Source of the DNA: Dactylonectria macrodidyma
Taxonomy: Eukaryota; Ascomycota; Sordariomycetes; Hypocreales; Nectriaceae
Length of the DNA stretch: 64,000 bases
Direction of reading: 5' to 3'
NCBI GenBank assembly: GCA_020744425.1
Contig: JAGMUV010000024.1
Span: 1 to 64,000 of the forward strand
The notes under the pieces are model-generated. The model saw nothing but the letters and a program-made list of their open reading frames with translations, searched no databases and was not told the DNA's origin. The position numbers and the translations under genes were made by a program. Shown piece by piece: positions 45,276 through 56,074 of the stretch; position 1 is the stretch's first letter; each line of letters starts with the position of its first letter.

Positions 45276-46607
45276 ATGGAGGAAGATCCTGCCAATTTAG
45301 AGAGGCTTCGCGCCGATCTTATCAGACGGGCTCGTATTGAACGCCATGGAGAAGCAAGCATGCAGGAGGTTCAACCAACAAACACACCGTCCCATCGCCC
45401 ATTTCTGCGACTCTTTCGACGAGCCCCACCTCCATCCCGTCCCGTCGAGCCCTACCGTGTGGATATCGAGAGCCCCAAGTCACCGGATGCTGATCAAGGA
45501 GCGCCAGATGGTCCTTCCAGGGCATATCAATTTCCCAATCTCACTCGACCGTGGACTGGGAGGCCTAACGAACCTCAGCCTTCGCAGGAACCGCCCCAAG
45601 AAAGCTACCAGGCCACGACACCCGTGACGCCATTTTCAACGGAACCATCATCTATTTACTCATCGTCGCCGAGACCTCCTCCTCTAGCCTACAGCGAAAC
45701 GCCCAACTACAATGATGGTCTGGAATCACAAACCACCGAGACCGTTAGTGGTCCGGAACAGCGAAGGCACAGACGAGGAAGGAGAGGTGACCGCAACGGT
45801 TCCCAGGCACGTCAACGTCGCTCTCGTCATCCAAAGCGTTTCTTGTTCTGCATTCCGTGGATAAAGTCAAGGAACATGCGGGCGCAGATTCTCCGCTGTT
45901 TAGTGGCCGGTTTGATCACAATATTGCTCATCATAGTCTGTATGTCACCTTGCAATTCGCACCCTCCCTCTAACAACCCTACGATGGATGATTCTAACCT
46001 CTCTTCCAGACCTCGCTCTTTCCCTGTCAAAGAAGGTCAACACAAGTCAGATGACCATCATGCTAGTCCTCGTCATTCTCATCGCTACAGTTTTCTTTTT
46101 CCATGGGCTTATCCGACTTTGTATTATGATTATGAAGAAAAAGCGCGATACCAATGGGCGAACAAGTTTACCACAGACGCAAATATATGGGCCGTGTGGA
46201 TACGCGGTGCCAAACCGTCCAATTCCTGTTGTTCTTGCACGGGACGAGGAGGCGGCTGGAGTGGAAAGTGAGGCGGGCAAGTCAAACCCGCCGGCGTATG
46301 GACTCTGGCGAGAGAGCGTCGTAAGTTATTGGATCGATGTCCTGACAAAGAGAAATGCAAACAACTAACACTCGCCATACAGCGAGTCGACCCTAATCGA
46401 TTATTCTGGCAACGTAATGAGTCCATGGATGAAGAACAGCCGCGTTCTACCGGTCGTTCGGGACCTCGACCGCCTTCCTATGCCTCTGACGACGGCGTTT
46501 CTTATGTGGTAGAAGCAACACCTCGGTCCACAGCACCCACAGTGGACGTTCCTCTCCCGCCGCATCCATCGGAGGCAGGACGAGCCGCACGGATTCCCAG
46601 ATCGTAA
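45276..46607 (+). CDS. Unknown two-TM membrane protein, 399 aa
   Basis: Three exons: 45276-45939, 46010-46320 and 46383-46607. Introns are 70 and 62 nt. I recognise no named family. The N-terminus is charged (MEEDPANLERLRADLIRRAR). It is followed by a long Pro/Ser/Thr-rich stretch and then a strongly basic patch before the membrane (RRHRRGRRGDRNGSQARQRR). Two hydrophobic spans are close together, about 203-225 and 236-260 (MTIMLVLVILIATVFFFHGL); only a short polar loop (SKKVNTSQ) separates them. Both ends are therefore probably cytosolic. The C-terminal tail has PQTQIYGPCGYAVPNRPIPV, NPPAYGLWRESVRVDPNRLF and GPRPPSYASDDGVSYVVEAT. The PPAY and PPSY motifs fit binding sites for Rsp5/Nedd4-type WW domains. 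This suggests a ubiquitin-ligase adaptor or regulated cargo in the secretory system, but that is inference. Confidence 0.8.
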
Positions 46608-49445
46608 TGGAAGATTGTGTTGCGAATGTTGAGCCAGGTCACCGTTGGGGACGATACCGCCGCTCAGATCACCACGCGCTGGACGCTGGACTGGCCCAAG
46701 CGAATCAATCCCTGGTGAAGCCACGTTCAATGATGGCTTCAAGGTAGCGGCTCCTAATAATGTGGAAATTGTCATTGAGCATGACCAGGCAGGTAATTCG
46801 AATGGGTGGGATTCGACGATGGTTAGAGATAATTGTGCAGAGTCCAATGACGATTGCTTGACATCCAAGGTCCAACACCGGTGGTCAATTCAACTCTGGA
46901 CAGAGCGGCGAGGCTGGTAATGGCCAGATGTAGGTTGGGCGAAGACTAGACGAAGACAAAGGACGCCCTGACAGGCCTGGCCTCACCTCGCCTGACTATG
47001 CTGAACCGAGTAGGCAATTACCGACGACCTAAGTAGTATTCGCGAAATACACGCCATGCGATGACAAGTGTACAACTACCTATACAAATCAGGAGAGAAA
47101 AGTAATCCAGCTATCATGAATGAAGTGGCTATGTTCATGGCGATGGGACTGGGTCGGCCCGGTGTCGAATGAGCGTTAGGCACCAAACACCTAAGCTACA
47201 ACTTCGTACAACTTGGGACTGTCGCTATACTTTCCTTGGCTTGTGATCTAATCCGACTAGACGAGTTTAAATCATCAACAGGAAGCGCAAAGCAGGACCC
47301 ATCTTTCCTGTCTGGCCGGCAAACGGCCTCGGGAAGAACTAGCTGGGCTGTACAAGGGGGCGACGCGGCATGTGCAAGATCACGCGTTTTCCATAGACGG
47401 CACGAGCGACCGGGCATCGTCGCCTGGACAGGGTTAGGAGCATATGGTTGATCGGGCTGCCATCTGAGCAAGACACCACGACGTGTTTGGTAGCGTTGCA
47501 AAGGCGTATGAGTAACGACGGGGAGTGACTGTGAGGACGTTGAGAACATGGTTGCTCAGTCGCCCATTGCAATGACGTTGACATTAGGGATGGATCACGT
47601 GAAGTTGTATCCGGCAACTAGGTAGGAAGGCATTTCACGGATGGACGCAATACCTACCTAAACTTGAGGTCTATTCAGGCCCTGCATTGAACTTTCTATT
47701 TGTGGGGACCGCAACGGGGAAAGGGGAGTGCAAGGAGGGGTCGCGACGGTTACTTTCCCAATCAGGCCAGGCACCATAATCCAACCGGGAAAGGTCACTA
47801 GTAGTTTGACGAGCGAATTTGGGAGGCCATAACTTACGGATAGCCCATTTCAGGTCAGTGGATGGTTCTCATCGTGCCATGCCACCCCTTCCACCGCTTC
47901 ACTGCCTGCCGTTCCGCCGCTGGTCGTTACTCGACTCATTGTAACTGTTGTCCCGTGTCTTACGTATCGACATAGGACGTCGAAACTCGTCCTGTTACCC
48001 ACGCAGAGCCACAGCTCAGCTAGCGCCCAGTGCTCTGAGCGCGGTCCCGAGGAGTGGGACCTCGTTGTTTGGCGCCCCCAAGGCCCCGCGACCACTGCAA
48101 GTGGAAGCGGCGAAGCGCCAGTAATCATTCACAATTAATTACCTCTGGGCCGACAGCCAGTGGAAGCGACGGGAAGGCACCATCCACCTACCCACTCGCC
48201 GCCGCGCCTCTTGCCCACACGCACTCAATCACACCCGCTGCACCGTTTCCCCCAGTCCAGTCCAGTCCAGTCTTGCCAGTCCAGTGTAGGCCAAGCAGGC
48301 GAAGCAGAAGCAGGAAGGCGCGCCGTCGCAACAGCCCTCCCCCTCCCCACAATCGTGTATCCCTCTCTCCCTTCCTCCTTCCGTCCTCCTCCCCTCATTT
48401 CTTTTCCTCGCGCGAAAATTTTCAATTTCATCTGGAAGAAAGTTGGTGACGCTTAACTACTCAAAAGTACGATTATCTCTACTCGCTGCATCGAAGTTCC
48501 CGTCGTCAAACCTTATCTACAACCATCATCAAGTCTCAAGAGGTGAGTGGAAGCGTGGTTTGTTCGTTTTGTGTGCTTGGACGGTCTGTCCCCTCTTGCC
48601 CCTCCGTCCCATGATTTGGCCGCCGACTCCCGACCTCGTCGCATCCATCAACAACCCTATCTCGTCGCTTTCGGCCTGCGCCGCATGTTCTCGTTGTCGC
48701 CTATGATGTCCGGTACCCGAATGCAAGCCCGCTCTCCCAGCATATCACAAGACCGCATTCTCATCTTCCGACTATTCGTTTGAACGTCGACCGGCACCGC
48801 GCCGTTTGACCTCCGTGTGCGACCCGAAGTCTCGGTACGACTACCGAGCCACAGGCCGACCGCATCGCATCGCGGCCCGGAGCATTTTGCGACATTCGAC
48901 GTCTATAACCCGCCTGCCAACAGAACAGAAGTCGAGGACGGGATGCGGGGTCACTCCAAAATGTTTGTCGCCACTTCCGTTATTCGACATTACAAGATGC
49001 GCCGACAACATACGGCATATATCTTTACCCCTTTGCCTTGACATTAGTCAAAGGAGTAGCTGGTCGCTAGTAGCGCGATGCGATGCGACCCTGGGCCGCC
49101 TCTTCGCGCTTTCTGGTGTGGCAGTTCGGTGTTGCTCATGCGCCGCGAAATATCGCCCCATCAACAGCGACCCCGGCACCGCAAAGCTTCCTCGAGGCGT
49201 TCCTCGGCCCTGCACAACCAGCCACTGACGCTCTTACCCCTGGCGCCGAGTTCAACGACATGCCCAGGGGTGCAACACTGGCACCATCCACCACCACTGA
49301 CTTGGCTGGTCAATATGCGCACTAAACGGGACAGACCGAGGCCAACATGAATTTCACAGGCCACAGTTTGGGCGAAATAAGATGCGCTCAGCATGAATAT
49401 GTTTTTTTTTACTAATCAGCCAACTTCTAGACACTTACCATAATC
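46608..49445. other. Intergenic: 2.8 kb upstream of the CCHC gene
   Basis: No supported gene. Contains a CCAGT pentanucleotide repeat (48252-48271 four copies, 48276-48285 two more). Sequence from about 48200 onward is C/T-rich and could be promoter plus a long or spliced leader of the CCHC gene. A T-run lies near 49401. Confidence 0.5.
48252..48285 (+). repeat. (CCAGT) pentanucleotide repeat, 4 + 2 copies
   Basis: Four perfect copies, four intervening bases (CTTG), then two more copies. Simple slippage repeat in a promoter-like region; no function shown. Confidence 0.75.
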
Positions 49446-50294
49446 ATGTCTTCCCTCTCTCGACGTGCATGCTACAAGTGTGGCAATGTAGGCCACTACG
49501 CTGAGGTCTGCTCCTCCGCTGAGCGTCTTTGCTACAACTGTATGTGTTCCCGTATTTCTCAAACCAGTTTCTGGTGCTAACTTCTCTCATCACAGGCAAG
49601 CAGCCCGGTATGATCTTACTCGCGCCACACGTTGCCAGCATCAGTACTGACGATTCTATCAACAGGCCACGAGTCCAATGGTTGCCCTCTCCCCCGTACT
49701 ACTGAGGCCAAGCAGTGCTACCACTGCCAGGGGCTCGGTCACGTCCAGGCTGACTGCCCTACCCTTCGTCTAAGCGGCACTGGTACTAGCGGTCGCTGTT
49801 ACAACTGCGGCCAACCCGGCCACCTTGCCGTATGTCTCCGCGAACTGTGCTTCAGTGACACTGATATACTAACATGGATTGAACAGCGCGCTTGCCCTAA
49901 CCCCGTTGGCCCCTCCATGGGCCGCGGCGCTCCCATGGGCCGTGGTGGGTACGCCGGTGGCTACGGCCGTGGCGGCTTCGCTGGTGGCCCCCGCCCCGCT
50001 ACATGCTACAAGTGCGGTGGTCCTAACCACTTTGCTCGCGACTGCCAGGCCCAGGCCATGAAGTGCTACGCCTGCGGCAAGTTGGGTCACATTTCACGCG
50101 ACTGCACTGCTCCCAACGGCGGTCCTCTCAACACCGCTGGCAAGACCTGCTATCAGTGCGGCGAGGCTGGTCACATCTCCCGGGATTGCCCTCAGAAGAA
50201 CGCTCCGGGCGAGATCCCCCCTGAGGTCGTCGACATTGGAAGCGTGCCTGCTCCCGCAGTCGCTCCCATTGCCCCTATCGCCCCTGTGGCCTAA
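49446..50294 (+). CDS. CCHC zinc-knuckle nucleic-acid-binding protein (Gis2/CNBP type), 225 aa
   Basis: Four exons: 49446-49539, 49596-49607, 49666-49829 and 49887-50294. Introns are 56, 58 and 57 nt. Exon 2 is 12 nt. Seven C-x2-C-x4-H-x4-C knuckles follow: CYKCGNVGHYAEVC, CYNCKQPGHESNGC, CYHCQGLGHVQADC, CYNCGQPGHLARAC, CYKCGGPNHFARDC, CYACGKLGHISRDC and CYQCGEAGHISRDC. All metal ligands are present. Between knuckles four and five lies a Gly/Arg-rich spacer with RGG-like units (MGRGGYAGGYGRGGFAGG); the C-terminus is Pro/Ala/Val-rich. Function by family: binds single-stranded RNA/DNA; Gis2 and CNBP associate with translating ribosomes and stress granules. The second knuckle is split over three exons by the micro-exon. 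The order and number of knuckles match Gis2/CNBP and S. pombe Byr3 better than retroelement Gag. Confidence 0.95.
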
Positions 50295-53167
50295 AGGACG
50301 CCCAGAACACGCTGCCCAGACCGTCTCTGGACGGTTTGGCAGGACATCGGCCAGCAAGATCAAGACCCGCATCGTGGAGAAGATCTGAAGCGGCCATCCA
50401 ATGTGTTTCGTATCTCTTGACATTGTTGTTCTTTTTTTGATGCCGAAACGTGAACATATTTCAACTCGACCTTTTTACACTCACGCTATTCCTACGTTCA
50501 AGTTCATGTTTATTTTGTTCCGAATCATGCAATGGTCGCAATATTTCTCCGGCATTGGCTTTGCACGGCGTCTTCGGTCCAACTCGATTCATCTTACACC
50601 TCTTTCTTTTACCTGGGAAAAGTCACTAGTCCTGTCGCTATGGAGTACATGAACGGCGACAGTGACGGACCGCTCTACCGGAAGGTTCCTGAAACATCGG
50701 GAGCTTTGCGGGTAATGATGAAGACATGTGGAGCGGCTACACAGGGGAAGACATCTACCAACAAATTTTCCTTTTTTTTTTTTACTTAACAACTACCTTT
50801 TCACCTAGACTTGTTTGTGCGGATCCTTGGTTACTACGGGGTCTCTGGGCGGTCCTCCGCGTTATGACACCTTTCCTCGAACAGGACTTTGGATCATTCA
50901 CCCAAGGACTACTACCTTTTGAACGACAGACGCTGTCACATGGCTCTTAACGACTTGAGAATTCTACGGCAACCTGCGAAGGATATACCCCGCGAGGCTG
51001 ATGTGTTGTTGAGCTTGGAAACGCGCTGAGACGCAGGCTTTGACCAGAGAAGCCACTTCCCGCGCCTGGCCGCGGAATGGCTCAGGCTGGGGAAGCCTGT
51101 GTGCCGCCTTGCGGCAAGATCAGTGGACGCGTGCGCGAGAGTGGTGGGCTGAAGGAGGGATTGATCGATGGCGAGGGGAGGATGTTGTTCTGGTTTCCGG
51201 GGGACGACGGCCCCTTGCGCCCCTAATCGCAAATGGGAACCGGGTGGCACAGAGCCTGTCCCACAGAATGGCAGAGGAGGTAAGAGGAGAGGAAAAGAGG
51301 AGAAGAGAAGAGAAGAGAGGAGGGCCTGGAACGTTGAAGGCACTCTTTCTGGTGGTTGTTGTGGTTGTGGTTGTGGTTGTTGGATCGGAGGGGAGGCGAT
51401 GTGTGGACAGTGGCGATGCAATGGGCAGAGCTGTAAATGAATTGATTCAGGAAAGAAACTCCCCGACAAGACTACCAAGATGGAAGGGAAGTGAAGAGGA
51501 AGCGGCATGAAGGCCCCACGTTGAATATTTCTCATGATGGTGCTGGACAATGGGGAAGGGCTCTCGTCGCGTTCGAGGGAGTTCTGAGTAAGTCCCTCCA
51601 TGTTTAACACCCCTCCGGGCAGGAGGATGACGGATTGAAGGCCGCTGGCTACCCCCCCTACCTATTCACTCGACTGTTGATGCGTACCACAACCCCCGAC
51701 CTAAGGATGAAGATGGAGACCCTGTGCGGCGGATGGTAGGTCCGTGTCTTGATGAAGTATAAGTGCCAAGATCACGTAGGTGGCGCCGCCTTTTCAAACC
51801 TGTGATGACCTGCTTGTTCCGGCCATGGCATGCGGTCAGCACGGTCAGCGCAGATGACTGGAGTTGCCTGGGGCTCATTGCCCGGGGAGATGAGACACTG
51901 CCCCGCCAACTGGGCACACGTCTGCACTCTTTGCACGTAAAAGTGTCCGATGAGGGGTGGTGTTGTAGAGCAGGGGTCATGTCAGTCGTTGCAGCCGCCA
52001 GGTATCGTGATGACAACGGTCACCACCCAGCAAATCTGAGAGCATTAACCGGCAAGTTTGAGACGCGCCGGGTGGCATTTGGAGGTTGGATGGTTTGGAC
52101 GGACGGTTTCTCCACCTCGCCTCGGGCCGCGCTGCTGCAGGCGCCTACACCCACTTCACTGACCGAAGTTCTCTTTGCAACAGGGCTGACACCAGGTCTC
52201 GCATTACAGGGCTGAGTACCCAGCCCTATGGGGTGACGCTTGCAGGGTCCCAGACTCTGGCGCTGCTTGAAGCTGCCCGAGCCCCTCATCAATTGGAGGA
52301 ACGCTCCAAGCTTGGGGTACACAGCATACCAAGAGGAGGGGTTTTGGGGGCGAAAATGGACAATATGGGACCGAGGATTTCCTCTCTTGTGTTCCATTGC
52401 ATGCACTTTTGTCTTCGGAGTCGCCGCTGTATGAAGGAAGCTTTGCTCACGCGGGGAACATGTGAGTAATATGGGTGCTTCTCTGCAGTTAGGTAGGCGG
52501 CGCTTCAAGTGGCGCAGGGCTGGCAAGGGAGGTTGGGGTAGTTGTTCAGCTCCGAGACAAGCGGATCTTGGCTGCAGATGGACGAATCCGTTCCGAGCTA
52601 CCTACCTTTGTAGTCTCAGGAGGTAGATGGAGAGAGCTCTTGGCCATAGGATGAGCTGGCAAGCAAGCTGACTTGCATGCGTGGTGTTCCATAGCTCGTA
52701 TTTGGGATAAAAGGCACCAGCTACCCTGGTTGACCTGACCCCGATCCTTCATGATTTCTGTTCTTTCACTTCCTCATCGCCTCGCCCTCTGTCACTCAGT
52801 TCATCGTCCACGTCTCAATTCGTATTGACCTAGGTAGTCAGCGGTAACGGTGGGACATCTATCCCTTGCATCAAGGTGAGCAACCCGCATTGACGAGGCA
52901 AGTATCACCTAAGAACTACGGTGATTCCTACCTTGACTTATGGCAAGAGAAATACTAATTGGCTTCTCTTCTAGGAAGCTCGAACCTTTGCTTCCTACCT
53001 ACCAGCCAAGCCTCCTGTGAGACTGGGATCGTGTCGAACACCCCGCCAACTCCTCTTCCTGTTCCTCTTGTCCCAGGAAGACGCGGGCTCGCGAAGCAAA
53101 TAGGGAAAGGCACGCTGAAGCGTTGTCCAACTACATCGACTAGTCTCAATTCCCAGATTCAGCCATC
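50295..53167. other. Intergenic: 2.9 kb between the CCHC gene and the calpain-like gene
   Basis: No supported gene. Contains a T-run near 50770-50783, a purine tract (51271-51324) and a GTTGTG-type repeat (51352-51382). Several frames of 100-220 codons occur on both strands but show no domain or codon pattern. Confidence 0.5.
51271..51382 (+). repeat. Low-complexity block: GA-rich tract followed by a (GTTGTG)n tract
   Basis: The first 54 bases are almost all purine (AGAAGAGAAGAGAAGAGAGG core). After about 27 bases comes GGTTGTTGTGGTTGTGGTTG. Plain simple-sequence DNA. Confidence 0.7.
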
Positions 53168-56074
53168 ATGTCTGACGCTGCGTCCACCTGCTCCTCCAAG
53201 GCCGACCCGCCGGCACCCGACGCCGAGATACCCAAGCCGGTGAAGCGGAACAAACAGCATCCGCAAGAGACCATTGATGAGTTTTGGTCTAAGTTTACGA
53301 CCAAGAAGCCCGGCAAGGGTACGAGTTCTCCTACTCTCGCTTGATTAGCCCGCTGATTGACACTGGGAAAGCTACAACCGTCATTCCTTCGAGCCCTTAT
53401 ACCGACATTGTTGCCAAAAAGAACAAGAAGATCGAAACCAAAAACACTCAGGCCTCGTACGAAGATGCAGCGGCTATGTGCCGCGCAAAGGTCGACAAAA
53501 TTGTCAAGGAGTGCCGTCGCATCAATACCAAGTATCGTGACCCATTCTTCTCCATTGAAGCGGATCTCAAGCTTGGCGTCCGCGATTGCCTCGAGACCCT
53601 TTCCAACGTCAAAGACGACGAGGGTTACGGAAGTGGCCTCCAGCCCCAGAGCGTCAAGAGAATTGAGGAAATCTTCGACAAACCTCGCTTCTACATCGAT
53701 GGTCCCACTGCGAACGATGTGCGACAGGGCCGTGATGGAGACTGTTGGTTGATGGCTGCACTCTGCACTCTCAGCAACAAGCCGGGTCTCATCGAAAAGC
53801 TTTGCGTTGCCCATGACGAGGCTGTTGGCGTTTACGGCTTTGTCTTCCATCGCGATGGCGAGTGGATTTCGGAGATTGTTGATGACTTCGTACCTACCCC
53901 TCGCTCCATACCTTCACAAAAACCCCGCTGACATGGAACACAGTTGTACCTCATCAAGCCTGACTACGATGAAGGGTTCTTTGACCGCATCCTGTTTGAT
54001 GATGTTGATCGAGTCAACTCGGACGAGGCTTACCGCAGGGTTTACCAGTCTAACAGTAGCGCTCTCTACTTTGCTCAGTGTGCACATCCTCAGGAGACAT
54101 GGCTTCCCTTACTTGAGAAGTGCTATGCCAAGGCACATGGCGACTATGCCTGCATCGAAGGCGGCTTCGGTGGTGAGGGTATCGAAGATCTCACTGGAGG
54201 CGTCACTTCGGAGCTCTGGACCACAGATATCCTCGACAAGGTCAGTTCATCTTCGACCTGGTACCCTAGAATCAATCTCACCGTTCATCTAGGAACACTT
54301 CTGGAACGAGCAGTTGATGAAAGTCAACGATGAATTCCTCTTTGGGTGCAGCACTGGTATCTGGGGAAATGGTTGGGGTGATAGAAAGGGCATTGTAGAG
54401 CTTCACGCCTACTCCATCCAGAAGGCGGTTGAGATTGACGGCCAACGCCTTCTCCGCCTCAAGAACCCATGGGGAAAGGGGGAGTGGAAAGGGGCCTGGA
54501 GTAAGTCATGACCCATCCGCTGCTAGACCGTTTTACTTACAAGCTCACTAGGTGATGGGTCAAAGGAGTGGACCGCTGAGTGGTTGACCAAGCTCAACCA
54601 TCGCTTTGGCGACGACGGAGACTTCTGGATATCATACAAAGATCTCCTTCGCAAGTACCAGGCTTTTGAGCGAACCCGCCTCTTTGGTCCTGAGTGGCGC
54701 GTGTGTCAGACCTGGACCACCCTGACCATTCCCTGGACATTGGACTATCAGGCAACACATTTCTCTTTCAGCATTTCAAAGTCCGGCCCTGTTGTCGTCG
54801 TCTTGGCCCAGCTTGATGACCGTTATTTCCGTGGTCTCGAAGGCCAGTATGCTTTCGACCTGGCCTTCCGAATTCACAAGGCAGGACACGAGGACTACTT
54901 AGTGCGGAGCCAGACACCTCTACGCATGACACGATCCGTCAATGTAGAGCTTGAGTTGGAAGCGGGCGAGTATGAAGTTCGCGTGAAAGTGGATGCCACC
55001 CGTTATGAGCAGCTCTTGCCTGTCGACGAAGTCATCAAGAAGAATGCCAAAAACCGCCGCGAAAAGCTAATTCGAATCGGATTGGCGTATGATCTCGCAC
55101 ACAGCAAAGGGAGATTCGTTGAGACTGACGTAGAGAAGGAAGCCAGGGAGGCTCACGAAAAGAAGGTCAAGGACAAGGCCAAGGGTAAACTGAAAAAGAA
55201 GGTCCTGGAAAGCCGGGAAGAAGCTCACTATCTCGCTGCCAAGCAGTATGCAAGGGATCTCAAGAAGCATCTGCGGAAGAAGGAGAAGAAGCAGGCAAAG
55301 CTCGCCGAGAAGAAGGCTAAAAAGGCGAAGGCGGCTGCTGAAAAGGCTGCTGCTGAGACTGAGGCCACGGAGTCCGAAGTACCAAAGGACGGCGAGCAAA
55401 CCCCGGCGACAACTGAAGAGGTTGTCACAGCCACCAATGAACCAGAAAAGGCCAAGGCAGAGGCCGAGACAGAGCAGACAACTGGCAAAGAGGGGCCACT
55501 CACACCTAAGTCGAACCCAGACGAGGATGTCGTCAGCCCTGAAGATGCGGCCAAGGACAAGACTGAAGACGTCAAGGCAGAGGATGACGATGAAGCAAAG
55601 GAGGTTCCTGAAGAGAACAAAGAAGGTGCTCAAGGTGAGGAGGAGGAAGAGGAAGAGGAAGAGGACGATGACGACATCAGCAGTGTCGGATCCCTCTCCG
55701 AACTCTCTGAGCGAGAACTGGAGATTGCTGCCACCGCTCTCGAGCCTCCAGCTCCAACCGAGACCCCAGAAATCCCAGAGGAAGAGCCAGATGAGTTTGA
55801 GAAGGACCCCTGGAACGCCGTTGCCGTCGTCGGCTTACGTGTCTACCATAAAGCCTCAACTGAAGTCAAGGATGAGGAGGTTGTCAAGCTCAAGGTTATT
55901 CGCCCAATTCGCTACGACGATGATGAGGATGATGAGGAGAAGCCGGAAGGAACGGACTGCAAGACCACAGGCCTGGACGTAGACGACAGCGCCAAGGATG
56001 CCACATTGGAGGGAGATGCCAAGGACAGGAAGAAGAGCATCTTGGGAGAGGGTCGGAAGCCAGCTACCTCTTAG
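53168..56074 (+). CDS. Calpain-like cysteine protease with Lys/Glu-rich coiled tail, 898 aa
   Basis: Five exons: 53168-53318, 53372-53889, 53944-54240, 54293-54500 and 54552-56074. Introns are 51-54 nt. The calpain core (C2 family) lies at about 150-420. Catalytic Cys175 is in GRDGDCWLMAALCTLSNKPG, His360 in GIVELHAYSIQ and Asn380 in RLKNPWGKGEW, so the triad is intact. YGFVFHRDGEWISEIVDDFLY crosses a junction. A beta-sandwich-like domain follows (about 445-560: TWTTLTIPWTLDYQATHFSF, ELEAGEYEVRVKV). Next come a charged helix of Lys/Glu/Ala (about 590-680) and a very acidic tail. There are no EF hands and no MIT domain, unlike PalB/Rim13. Function: probably a regulatory, limited-cleavage cytosolic protease. 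Calcium dependence and substrates are unknown. The His motif has Leu where most calpains have Gly before His. Confidence 0.92.

Noticed and set aside
49446..50294. Zinc-knuckle gene as a retroelement Gag remnant
   Set aside because: Seven evenly kept knuckles, an RGG spacer, three introns and no protease or reverse transcriptase nearby fit a cellular Gis2/CNBP gene.
50936..51610. 224-codon open frame on the minus strand
   Set aside because: Includes poly-Gln/Pro from the GTTGTG repeat and Ser/Leu from the purine tract; no family resemblance.
52020..52526. 168-codon open frame on the minus strand, opposite a 150-codon plus frame
   Set aside because: Neither frame shows motifs; both lie in the calpain upstream region.
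5391..52840. Recurring TACCTA/TAGGTA and GGTACCT motifs in intergenic DNA
   Set aside because: Striking to the eye, but a rough chance estimate for hexamers and heptamers over this length gives similar counts. A background-corrected count would be needed.
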